From the NCBI GenBank assembly GCA_002412495.1, contig DHVE01000049.1, positions 1-16,822 of the forward strand: DNA of 16,822 bases, written 5' to 3'. Numbering within the stretch: the first letter of the stretch is position 1; the number at the start of each line of letters is the position of its first letter. This DNA comes from Betaproteobacteria bacterium UBA5216 (GTDB taxonomy: Bacteria > Pseudomonadota > Gammaproteobacteria > Burkholderiales > SG8-41). A program made the position numbers and the translations under genes. Shown piece after piece: positions 8,321 through 15,838 of the stretch. Below the pieces are notes generated by a model. The model saw only the letters and a program-made list of their open reading frames with translations, made no database searches and was not told the origin of the DNA.

Positions 8321-8955
8321 TCGCGCGACCCTTTCGCCGCCGCGGCTTCGGCCGCCTTGCGCGCCATTTCCTCGCGCACCTTGAGTTCGCGCGCTTCCTC
8401 CGCCTCGCGGCGCTTGCGCGCTTCTTCCTGCACCCGGCGCGACGCGGCAACAACACGCTGGCGTTCGACACTGGAGATCGCTTCGAGCCGATCCTGTGCC
8501 TGCGCGGCCTGCTCGCCATGCGGCACGCATCCCAGCGCCTTCAGGCACAGCCGCGCGAGTTCTTCGCGGCGGTCGTCGTCTGTGACAAAGGCATTTGCCG
8601 TCGTCAGCGCTGCGAGTTCGGCAATGCCGCCGCCGTACAGCCAGTTCTGCGCATCGGCCGCGATCGAGCTGGTATGCGCGTGGGCGCGAAACCACGGATC
8701 GGCGAGCAACCACGCGGCGGTCAGCATCACGCGCAACTGGTTACGCTGTTGCCTGTCGGCCGATGCCGGGTGCAGGCTCGCCAGCCAGCGCGCATCCGGA
8801 TTCAACAGACCCAGGCCACGCAGCACATCTCCCACCACCGCGCCGGTTTCAATGCCTTTCGCGGAACCCACCGCCGGCTCGGCCAGCAGATCCGGCGGCA
8901 TCTCGGCGAGGCGGCGTGTGAGTTGTTGCAAAAGGGGGCCGGGGCGGAGGCTCAT
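8317..8955 (-). CDS. Uncharacterised helical protein with charged C-terminal coiled coil
   Basis: I do not recognise this 212-residue protein. It has no signal peptide or membrane segment. Residues 1-145 look mostly helical, with a conserved-looking stretch around 74-110 (LRVMLTAAWLLADPWFR, then NWLYGGG). Residues about 150-208 form one long helix rich in R, E, K and A, probably a coiled coil that mediates assembly. The ATG at 8955 overlaps the stop of the VWA gene as ATGA and has GGGAG 5 bases upstream, so this start is well supported over a frame reaching 9012. Its position between the VWA protein and the ligase suggests a scaffold or adaptor joining the ATPase/VWA module to the modification enzymes; that is inference from position only. 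Confidence 0.72.
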   Translation of the reverse strand: MSLRPGPLLQQLTRRLAEMPPDLLAEPAVGSAKGIETGAVVGDVLRGLGLLNPDARWLASLHPASADRQQRNQLRVMLTAAWLLADPWFRAHAHTSSIAADAQNWLYGGGIAELAALTTANAFVTDDDRREELARLCLKALGCVPHGEQAAQAQDRLEAISSVERQRVVAASRRVQEEARKRREAEEARELKVREEMARKAAEAAAAKGSRE

Positions 8956-10757
8956 TTTTTCTCCCACAGTTGATGCGCGAAGTTGCGTGCGAATGCCATG
9001 ACTTCGTCCCAATCGCTGATATACGCGAGACGCCAGCCCTGCTCCGTCAGCGATTTTGCGTTCGCGTCAAACCGGCGCATGAACGGATTCATGCGGTCGG
9101 GGGCATGCAGCAACAGGGTGCCGCCGCCGCCCGCCTTGTGCAAGGCTTCCCGCGCCGCGTCCCAACCCGTGCGGGTGCCGTTCTTGCCCTGCTTTTCGTT
9201 GAGCGAGCTGTAGATGTCAGTATCGGTGACGATCAGCAGATGCACCGGGCGGTGCGCGGCCTTGAGCTGCGCCGCCATGTCATCGAGCCGGAAAATGCCG
9301 TAGCTATAGCCTTGGCCGAGATATTGCGTCATCAGCCGCAGCACGGAATTCTGATCGCGGCGAAAGCCGTCGGTGGCGATGGATTTGCCGGGCTCGCCCG
9401 ACAGGCACGCCATCACGCGGCCCCCGGCACGCAACGCCGACAGCGCGATGATGAATCCCGCCAGCACCGGGTACGACAACTGCGCGCGCGGATTGGGCAT
9501 CGAACCCGAGCAATCAATGCCAATGTAAAGATCGAACGGCTCCTTGTGCGGATCCTGCCCCGGCGATTCGCCATGGACGCGCGCGAGGGTGGTGACGCCG
9601 GGCACCACGTGCGGACTGCGCGTGATGCTTTCCAGCCAGTCGATCTCGCCGAACGAGCGGCCCATGTCCCACGTTTCAAGACCTTCGGGTATCGGCTCCC
9701 GCGCGATCGGTGATTCCTTTTCGGGAAACCGTATCAGATACGGCAACGCGCGCTCGCGGTAGTAGCGCACGGTGATGTCTTCGTCGCTCGCATTCGGACT
9801 TAACTGCTTGAGCAGCGCGCGATATTCCTCCACGCCGCGATAACGCTGGTAGGTTTTTCGGCCGCCCGGATCGTCTGAATTCCCGTCCACCGTGTTCTCG
9901 CCGCCCCCGTTCGGTTCGTCCGCATCCTGCCGCCCGGCATCACCCGCCACCCGCGGGTCTTCCGACGGATGCAGCACCGGTTCGCTTTCATCGGCTTCGA
10001 TTTCCGACAAGCCGTCGGGCAATGCGCCTTCGTCGCCGCTGTCGTTGTCCAGCAGTTCGCGCGCGGCTTGTTGCAGCTTGTTGCCTTCGGCCTCGGTGAG
10101 ATAGCTCAGACACAGCGCGCCGAACGACGCCGCACCCTTCAGCCAGTCGCGCGCATACACGCGTATCAGACGCGCGCCGAGCTGCGCATCGCCTTCCTGC
10201 GCCTCGGTCAGCGGCGCCTGGACCAGCGTGCCGCGATCCAGTTGCCACAGCAACTCATACATGCGCAGATAAATACGCCACAGCACGCTGCCGTTTGCGC
10301 CGCCGTCGCCCAGTTGCGCGTAAATCCGGTCGAGCCGCAACCCATGATGGCGCTGCAGGCGGTTGTTGATAAACAAATCCGCATACAAATTGGCGATCAT
10401 CGGCGCGTGCTGCTCCACGCCCGGCAGGCCGCGCCGCACGCGCACCAGCATGCGCGCATGGTCGTTCAGGTCACCGGGGCAATAAATATGATGACCGATC
10501 TCGTGCCCCATCACCTCCAATGGGAAACCGGCGAGGCCGCGATCCGAAATTTCTTCGAGATTCAACACCACGGCGTTGTCGACAAATCGAATCATCGCGA
10601 AGCTGCCCGACAACTGCTCGCGTTTCGCGTCATGACTGTTCAGGCACCAGCGCGGATCGGACAGCCGGGCATACGAACTCCACAGCGCCAGCGCATTTGG
10701 CCACTGCGCGCACCACGTCTCGCGCAACTTTTCCAGATCGGCGACGCTGGCCGTCAC
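8952..10757 (-). CDS. HExxH metallopeptidase-like plus VWA domain protein
   Basis: This 601-residue protein joins two domains. The N-terminal part has HEIGHH at 85-90, an HExxH zinc-protease motif, followed by NLYADLFIN at 123-131. This N-x3-D-x3-N pattern resembles putative metallopeptidase domains found in front of VWA domains (the DUF2201 type). An acidic, low-complexity linker at about 235-300 follows. The C-terminal domain, about 405-600, is a VWA fold with the MIDAS motif DCSGS at 415-419 and a later TDTD at 511-514. The start is GTG at 10757, overlapping the preceding stop as GTGA; a longer frame to 11000 is rejected. VWA proteins encoded with MoxR ATPases usually bind the target or the ATPase through a metal at MIDAS, so this is probably the ATPase's partner. 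Protease activity is plausible but the third zinc ligand is not certain. Confidence 0.85.
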   Translation of the reverse strand: MTASVADLEKLRETWCAQWPNALALWSSYARLSDPRWCLNSHDAKREQLSGSFAMIRFVDNAVVLNLEEISDRGLAGFPLEVMGHEIGHHIYCPGDLNDHARMLVRVRRGLPGVEQHAPMIANLYADLFINNRLQRHHGLRLDRIYAQLGDGGANGSVLWRIYLRMYELLWQLDRGTLVQAPLTEAQEGDAQLGARLIRVYARDWLKGAASFGALCLSYLTEAEGNKLQQAARELLDNDSGDEGALPDGLSEIEADESEPVLHPSEDPRVAGDAGRQDADEPNGGGENTVDGNSDDPGGRKTYQRYRGVEEYRALLKQLSPNASDEDITVRYYRERALPYLIRFPEKESPIAREPIPEGLETWDMGRSFGEIDWLESITRSPHVVPGVTTLARVHGESPGQDPHKEPFDLYIGIDCSGSMPNPRAQLSYPVLAGFIIALSALRAGGRVMACLSGEPGKSIATDGFRRDQNSVLRLMTQYLGQGYSYGIFRLDDMAAQLKAAHRPVHLLIVTDTDIYSSLNEKQGKNGTRTGWDAAREALHKAGGGGTLLLHAPDRMNPFMRRFDANAKSLTEQGWRLAYISDWDEVMAFARNFAHQLWEKK

Positions 10758-11782
10758 GGCTGCGGAGAGCGCAACAACGCCACTTGATAGGACGTGCGCA
10801 GCGTGACCGCGATGATGCCAGCGCAGACCACCGCCGTGTGCGCGGTTTCCAGTTCGGCGAATTTGCGCGATTGTTTTTCCATGGTGACCGTGCCATCGGC
10901 GCCGGCCTTCGCCATGGGTGGCGCCGGGTTCAGCGGCCAATCCCCGGCGCGCCCCATGCGCACCAGTTGCACGCCGTAGCCGTCGGCGGCGATCCACCAT
11001 GTCGTGTCGCCGTCGCTCGCCGCCAGTTTGTTCGCGGCCAAGCCGATTTGCGGCTGCACCGAAAACACGCCGCCGGATTCAGCGAGACCGCGATAACCGC
11101 CGCACCAGCCCAGCCACTCCGGCGCTCCGCCTTGCGCGCCGCCGACCTCATCGGCGCGCAGCGTGGGCGCCGCCGCCAGCGCTTGCCATAACCTTGCATC
11201 GGGAAGCGACGGCAAATCGAGCGCCTGCCGCGCCCACGCGGGCGGCAAGTCCGGCCCGTCCCGCAAAGCCGCCGCGCGATACGCCGGCAGGCCCACACGC
11301 CACGCCAGTACACGCCCCAACGCCAATACCGCGTCCACGTCTTCCGACTTCGCCGCGATGGGCACCAGGCGGCGCGTCCAGTCTTGCGCGCGCGCCGCAC
11401 TCGTCTGGCACAGTTGATGAAGCGCGTTAAGCAACGCGCCGCTTAAGCGCCGCGGATCGCGCGCCAGCGCGGGTGCGAGGGCGGCCAGCAATTCTTTATA
11501 ACAGGCCGCGAGCACGGGATCACGCGCCCGTGCGCCCAGCCAGCGTTGCGCCACCAGCGGCAATGCCTGATCGTAGAGCGCGTCGATCACCGCGGGCACG
11601 GCGGCTTCGTCGTGAACCGCCAAGCGCTCGGCCACCGGATCGAGCGTGTCCCTGACAAAGGCCAGCCAGTCTTCGGCTTCCAAGGCGCGATACTGCTGCC
11701 GCGCGAGCCGGAAACGCTGATTGAAATCCGCGCGCGCGGCTTTCAGCGCGGCCGCGAGCGGTTTGCCGATCACGCCTTCCAT
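10754..11782 (-). CDS. Uncharacterised protein between MoxR ATPase and VWA protein
   Basis: I do not recognise this 342-residue protein. The first 200 or so residues are rich in A, R and L and look helical. Residues about 220-310 look strand-rich, with W, G and V patterns such as WLGWCGGYRGL, GGVFSVQPQIGL and DTTWWIAADGYGVQLVRM. There is no signal peptide, membrane helix or recognised catalytic motif. The ATG at 11782 gives a 13-base overlap with the ATPase gene; an in-frame GTG at 11773 would give the GTGA overlap seen repeatedly in this operon and may be the true start (339 residues). Its stop overlaps the GTG of the VWA gene. In MoxR-VWA 'ternary' systems a variable third protein often lies between or beside the ATPase and VWA genes, and this could fill that role. 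Confidence 0.75.
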   Translation of the reverse strand: MEGVIGKPLAAALKAARADFNQRFRLARQQYRALEAEDWLAFVRDTLDPVAERLAVHDEAAVPAVIDALYDQALPLVAQRWLGARARDPVLAACYKELLAALAPALARDPRRLSGALLNALHQLCQTSAARAQDWTRRLVPIAAKSEDVDAVLALGRVLAWRVGLPAYRAAALRDGPDLPPAWARQALDLPSLPDARLWQALAAAPTLRADEVGGAQGGAPEWLGWCGGYRGLAESGGVFSVQPQIGLAANKLAASDGDTTWWIAADGYGVQLVRMGRAGDWPLNPAPPMAKAGADGTVTMEKQSRKFAELETAHTAVVCAGIIAVTLRTSYQVALLRSPQP

Positions 11783-13362
11783 TTCAGCCAGCGCAGATAA
11801 TTCGTGTAGCGTTGATGCAGGTATTTCAACTTGAGGATGTCGTCAAAGCGCGGGCCGTAAAGCTTGCGCTCGCCGCTCCATTGCGCAAGCGTGCGCTCGA
11901 TGCGCGCGAGCCGGTTGCGCACTTCCGGTTCCGGCAGGCCGTCGAGCCCCTTCTGGTATTCGGCGTCCAAGCTGGCCACCGGATCGTCCTTGTCCAGATT
12001 AAGACGGTCGTATTCCTGGCATGACTGATCGAACAATTGCCGCAGCCAGCCGATGCGATCAACGCGAAACACCGCCTGCCCGGCCTGCTCGAACACCGGC
12101 GCATCGGCGTTCTGCACGAGCTTGTCGTGCAGAACGAACGGCAAAATCTGCCGGATGTCTTCGAGCGTGACGAAGTCGTCACCGCGAAACCACGCCATCG
12201 CCTTGACGAACACCAGCGTAGTCATCAGCGCGCGCACCGACAGGCCGTTACGCGTCTGCTGGCCGAGATCCTTGGCTTTATCCTTGCCAGTGTCGAGCGC
12301 GTCGAGCTGGTGAAACTCGACGCCGGACAGTTTTACCGTGTCCTTGGTTTTGTACTCGACCTGCGCCGCCGCGTATTCGTAGAACTCGAACTGGCTGGCG
12401 AAATGTTCGATGCGCCGTCGCAGCGGATCGGGCAACTTCACCGCGAGTATGGCCGCGCTCGCCTGATCGATTTCGGCCTCGTTGAAAATGATCGCCCGCG
12501 GCACCATGGTTTCGGGCTTGAGCCCGGCCTCGACGCGCGACAACAGGTCGCCGAGAAATCGCGGATTAAAATGCAACGCCTTCACCACCACGTCGATGCG
12601 GTCGCGCAGCGCCTCGATCACCTGATAGGTGCCGCCACCCGCATCGTCGTTCGCCGTGAGATACCACGCGGCTTCGGGGCATTCGTAAATCTGATCGAGC
12701 AGTTCGGCGTAGTTGTCCGCCATCACGGTGAGCAGCGCGGATTGCGTGCGCGTCGGAATGCGGTTGTATTCGTCGATGATCTTCACGCGCATCGCGAGCC
12801 AGCGCCGCCACGCAATGCGGATCGCGTCCATGCTCTCCGCCTTCACCAGATCGCCCGGCAGCGGATTGCCCAGGAGATCGGTGATCGTCATCTGCGGCTG
12901 GCCGTGCTGGATCGCGCGTTTGACATCCTTCAACGAGTAGCCCGCGAGGATTCCCATGAGGATGGCACTCGCCGTTTTGCCGCGCCCCGGTCCACCCACC
13001 AGCAGGCAGCGCTTGCGCGCCACCAGATTCAGCAGCGGCAACAGCACAAAACTCGAATAACTTTGCCCCGACGGCAAGCGCAGGATGCTTTTTTGATCGC
13101 CGAAGGGATACTGCGGCGCGGGGCCATCGTGATACTCGATGTCGTAGTACGGGTTGATGATCGCCTGATTGACGATCCAGAAATACGCCTGCCGCAGTTT
13201 CTCGTCCAACGCGACACCGGCGCCGGCCGCGCCCGCCGTTCCCGGTTGCTGTGCCAGCGGCCCGCTGTAAAGATCGGCGACATCAAACGCTTTCGCGCTT
13301 GGGGCCTGGCGCGGATTGGTAGGCGATTCGGAAACCTTTTGGAACATGTCCAGCAGACCCAT
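11770..13362 (-). CDS. MoxR-class AAA+ ATPase
   Basis: This 530-residue protein is a AAA+ ATPase of the MoxR type, chaperone-like enzymes that remodel or activate proteins with a VWA partner. The Walker A motif is GGPGRGKT at 123-130, Walker B is KIIDE at 194-198 with its following YNRIP, sensor 1 is N238 in YLTANDD, and candidate arginine-finger residues are R253 and R255 in ALRDRID. GLSVRALMT near 370-380 may be the sensor 2 segment. It is longer than typical MoxR (about 300-350): about 110 extra residues precede the ATPase domain and a helical tail of over 100 residues follows. The ATG at 13362 has GGAG 8 bases upstream. A 49-base AT-rich gap separates it from the three-part protein upstream. 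It should energise the VWA protein encoded two genes downstream. Confidence 0.9.
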   Translation of the reverse strand: MGLLDMFQKVSESPTNPRQAPSAKAFDVADLYSGPLAQQPGTAGAAGAGVALDEKLRQAYFWIVNQAIINPYYDIEYHDGPAPQYPFGDQKSILRLPSGQSYSSFVLLPLLNLVARKRCLLVGGPGRGKTASAILMGILAGYSLKDVKRAIQHGQPQMTITDLLGNPLPGDLVKAESMDAIRIAWRRWLAMRVKIIDEYNRIPTRTQSALLTVMADNYAELLDQIYECPEAAWYLTANDDAGGGTYQVIEALRDRIDVVVKALHFNPRFLGDLLSRVEAGLKPETMVPRAIIFNEAEIDQASAAILAVKLPDPLRRRIEHFASQFEFYEYAAAQVEYKTKDTVKLSGVEFHQLDALDTGKDKAKDLGQQTRNGLSVRALMTTLVFVKAMAWFRGDDFVTLEDIRQILPFVLHDKLVQNADAPVFEQAGQAVFRVDRIGWLRQLFDQSCQEYDRLNLDKDDPVASLDAEYQKGLDGLPEPEVRNRLARIERTLAQWSGERKLYGPRFDDILKLKYLHQRYTNYLRWLKWKA

Positions 13363-13411
13363 GGTGATGTCTCCGCAACGATCGTTTGTTTATAAAAACC
13401 AATAAAAACAA
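13363..13411 (-). promoter_or_regulatory. AT-rich gap before the MoxR gene
   Basis: These 49 bases are far richer in A and T than the flanking genes. They contain TTATAAAC, which could serve as a -10 element, and a perfect 10-base palindrome AACGATCGTT at 13377-13386. No good -35 lies at the right distance (TTGTTT is only 11 bases away). It is a plausible internal promoter or operator for the MoxR block, but unproven. Confidence 0.3.
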
Positions 13412-15784
13412 TTACTTACTGGATTTATGCCATTCCGCATACGCCTGCACGAACGCCTCCTGCACGGCGGTTTCGACCGCGCGTGGCGAACGCCGCTCGC
13501 GCACCAGCCTGATCGCCGCGTCGGCGCTCAGGCCGCCGCGCGCCAGGTAACTCGCGGCCACCATGCCCGAGCGCCCCAGCCCCGCGACACAATGCACCGC
13601 CACCTTGCCGTTTTGCGCCAGTGCTGCATCGAGCCAACGCGCGATGTCGTGCATCAGCTCTGGCGTGGTCGCACGCTGATCCAGCAAGGCGTCGTGCCGG
13701 TACACGAGCCCCGTCGCGGCCGCCCCTTCCGCCAGCAATTCCACACCGCGCGCCGCCAATTCATCGGGCGTGGCCAGCGTCAACAAATGCGTTACGCCCG
13801 CCGCCTTCAACGACGCAAGATCGGCCGCCAGATCACGCTGGTAATCGCGGCGACCCGGCATCAGCGTTATCCCCAGATTCGGCAGCGCGGGCGTCAGCCA
13901 ATCCACGCGCAGAGGGCCGCTGAGCATCAACTGCCGCTCGATCCTCGCGGCGGCGTGGCCCGCCGTATAAAGCGCCCACAGCTTTTGCCAATGATTGCAT
14001 TCGTCGAAGCCCAGGGTGTGCACGGCATAGCGCAGTTGCGCGATCAGCAATTGCAACGGGTCGCGGTCGCTATCCAGCAGCGCCGGATAAAATCCGCGCA
14101 GCTTGCGGATGGTTTCCCACGCGCGGGCGAGCGCCGGTGCGGCGCCATCCGCCACCGCCGCGCCGTACTGTGCGTTGCGCAGCCCTTTGGATAACTCCCC
14201 CGGCAACGCGGCGGGCAACACACCCGCGAGATCGCGTACATCGAGCAACGCATCGGTCAGGCGCGTGGCCGCCGCCAGGTCTTGCGCGCTGTTCAGCGGC
14301 GTCCAGATGAACAACAAATCGTTTTCGAGCTTGGCAAGATCCTTAAGGATGTGTCCGCGGTGCGTGTGAAAAAAATCAATCAGCCACACGTTGCGATGTG
14401 CATCGAGAATGATGTTCGCGCCATTCAGATCGCCATGCACATGCGCGAACCACCAGGAGCGACCGGTCTGCCGCGGCAATTTAGCCAGCGCCGATTCGTA
14501 AAAATTGCAAATGTTGGGCGCCGCCACGCCGCCCGGTAGCGCGAGCGTGGCGCCATCAGCCTGGGTGCCCAGCAGCGCTTCCACGCGCTTTCGCACACCC
14601 GGCGCCCACTTCGGGTTGAACTCGTAATAGTCAAACAAATCCACCGCCTCGCGCTCCGGCGCGCTGTAGAGCCGCGCGAGTTGTTCGCCGAACACCGTGT
14701 CGAGAATTTGATTGATATCGGCCTGCGGCAAGCCCTCACAGTAGAGCCGCTGAAAGGTGTTCGCCACGCCGCCGCCCATCGCAGCGTAACGATACTTGAT
14801 CGCGCCGCGCTCGCCCCAGTCCGCGAAGTCGGTGATGCGCGGCGCCGAATTGCCCAGCACCTGTTCGATTTGCTCGAAGGCGGCGCGCTCGCGTCCGATG
14901 GGATCGCGTGCGCCGATTTTCACCACGTGCGGCACCTGGCGGCGGCGCTCGCGGTCGGTGCCATCGCACGCCAGCACCAGATTGCCGGAGAAGCCGCCCG
15001 ACAATGCCTTGGCGCGCACGGTGGAACAATCGCGAAACAGATACGCCAACAGTTGTTTGTCGACATCGCCGGGCGCCAACTCACCAGCAAACTCCATCGC
15101 GGGTTGAAAGCCGCCAGTGACTTGCAGCGGCGCTTCGTCGAGCTTGCCGCCGAGAAAATCCACGAATCCACCGACGGAATCGATGATGCGTATGCCGAGC
15201 AGATTACGCAGTTGCTGGAGCGCGAGAAAATGCCCGTTGCGGCTGGCGCTCGCCGCCAGCGCGGAACACACGGCAATTTCCGCATCCGGGAAACGCGTGC
15301 GCAGTTCATAGGCGAGAAAGCTCACCTTGGCCTCCGTCCACACCCCCATCACGCCGATACGCGCGCGCGGCGCGGCCGCCGCCGACAGCGCCGACGCCAG
15401 CGGCGTGCCCAGAAAATCATTCAGTCCCGGAGAATCGATGATAACCGGCGGATTGCACGAGACGGCTGTTGGCGGAAACGCGAATTGCGCGCCGCGCGTA
15501 TCCTTTATGCAATGCGTCCCGAACTGCTGCAAGTGCTGCTGCTGCGCGGGATCCGCCGCATCGTGCCAATCGCGGATGTGCACCAGCTTCAGTTGGGCAT
15601 CGGATTGCTGCTGCGCCCAGCGCATCACGCGCGCCACCGGGCCTTCATCGGGGTTTTCGCCCATCAGCCGCCGCGCCTCTTCAAAGCCGATGTGCAGCAG
15701 ATTCGGCAACGCCTCGTAGCGCCCGACCGGCGCCACGAAATCATGCTGCAGGCACTGCGTGATAAGAATGGCAGGGGTCGTCAC
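13412..15784 (-). CDS. Three-domain protein: pseudo-isochorismatase, APH-like kinase, dual-specificity phosphatase
   Basis: This 790-residue protein (from GTG at 15784; TTG at 15811 would add 9 residues) joins three folds. Residues 1-210 resemble the isochorismatase/nicotinamidase family (LQHDF, HIRDWHDA, FGTHC, GVWTEAKVS). All three catalytic positions appear replaced: Asp by C11, Lys by S118, Cys by K153, so hydrolysis is unlikely. Residues about 255-520 form a kinase of the aminoglycoside/choline-kinase type: SGGFSGN glycine loop at 262-268, K289 in VVKIG, catalytic HGDLNGAN at 450-457, and metal-binding D470 in LIDFF. Residues about 625-790 form a dual-specificity phosphatase related to CDKN3-like proteins, with HCVAGLGRS at 731-739 (nucleophile C732, R738) and D698 or D702 as possible general acid. 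Kinase and phosphatase in one chain suggest a reversible phosphorylation switch, possibly on its operon partners. Similar kinase domains occur, as I recall, with MoxR-VWA ternary systems. Confidence 0.85.
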   Translation of the reverse strand: MTTPAILITQCLQHDFVAPVGRYEALPNLLHIGFEEARRLMGENPDEGPVARVMRWAQQQSDAQLKLVHIRDWHDAADPAQQQHLQQFGTHCIKDTRGAQFAFPPTAVSCNPPVIIDSPGLNDFLGTPLASALSAAAAPRARIGVMGVWTEAKVSFLAYELRTRFPDAEIAVCSALAASASRNGHFLALQQLRNLLGIRIIDSVGGFVDFLGGKLDEAPLQVTGGFQPAMEFAGELAPGDVDKQLLAYLFRDCSTVRAKALSGGFSGNLVLACDGTDRERRRQVPHVVKIGARDPIGRERAAFEQIEQVLGNSAPRITDFADWGERGAIKYRYAAMGGGVANTFQRLYCEGLPQADINQILDTVFGEQLARLYSAPEREAVDLFDYYEFNPKWAPGVRKRVEALLGTQADGATLALPGGVAAPNICNFYESALAKLPRQTGRSWWFAHVHGDLNGANIILDAHRNVWLIDFFHTHRGHILKDLAKLENDLLFIWTPLNSAQDLAAATRLTDALLDVRDLAGVLPAALPGELSKGLRNAQYGAAVADGAAPALARAWETIRKLRGFYPALLDSDRDPLQLLIAQLRYAVHTLGFDECNHWQKLWALYTAGHAAARIERQLMLSGPLRVDWLTPALPNLGITLMPGRRDYQRDLAADLASLKAAGVTHLLTLATPDELAARGVELLAEGAAATGLVYRHDALLDQRATTPELMHDIARWLDAALAQNGKVAVHCVAGLGRSGMVAASYLARGGLSADAAIRLVRERRSPRAVETAVQEAFVQAYAEWHKSSK

Positions 15785-15838
15785 GTCAAGCCCGACCTCA
15801 AGCCATCGCAAAAACCAATCCGGCCATGACGGATCCGC

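Noticed and set aside
8321..8713. N-terminal extension of the ligase gene to 8713
   Set aside because: It would overlap most of the 212-residue gene; the extra sequence is Arg/Cys-rich and unlike ligase N-termini, and GTG at 8320 has AAAGGG at good spacing.
10758..11000. N-terminal extension of the VWA gene to 11000
   Set aside because: The extra 81 residues are Arg/Gly-rich shadow of the upstream gene; GTG at 10757 fits the 4-base overlap pattern.
12037..13395. 452-codon plus-strand open frame opposite the MoxR gene
   Set aside because: Antisense of an ATPase with intact Walker motifs; no recognisable domain of its own.
14681..15829. 382-codon plus-strand open frame opposite the three-part gene
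   Set aside because: Composition of an antisense shadow and no motif, while the minus strand encodes kinase and hydrolase-like folds.
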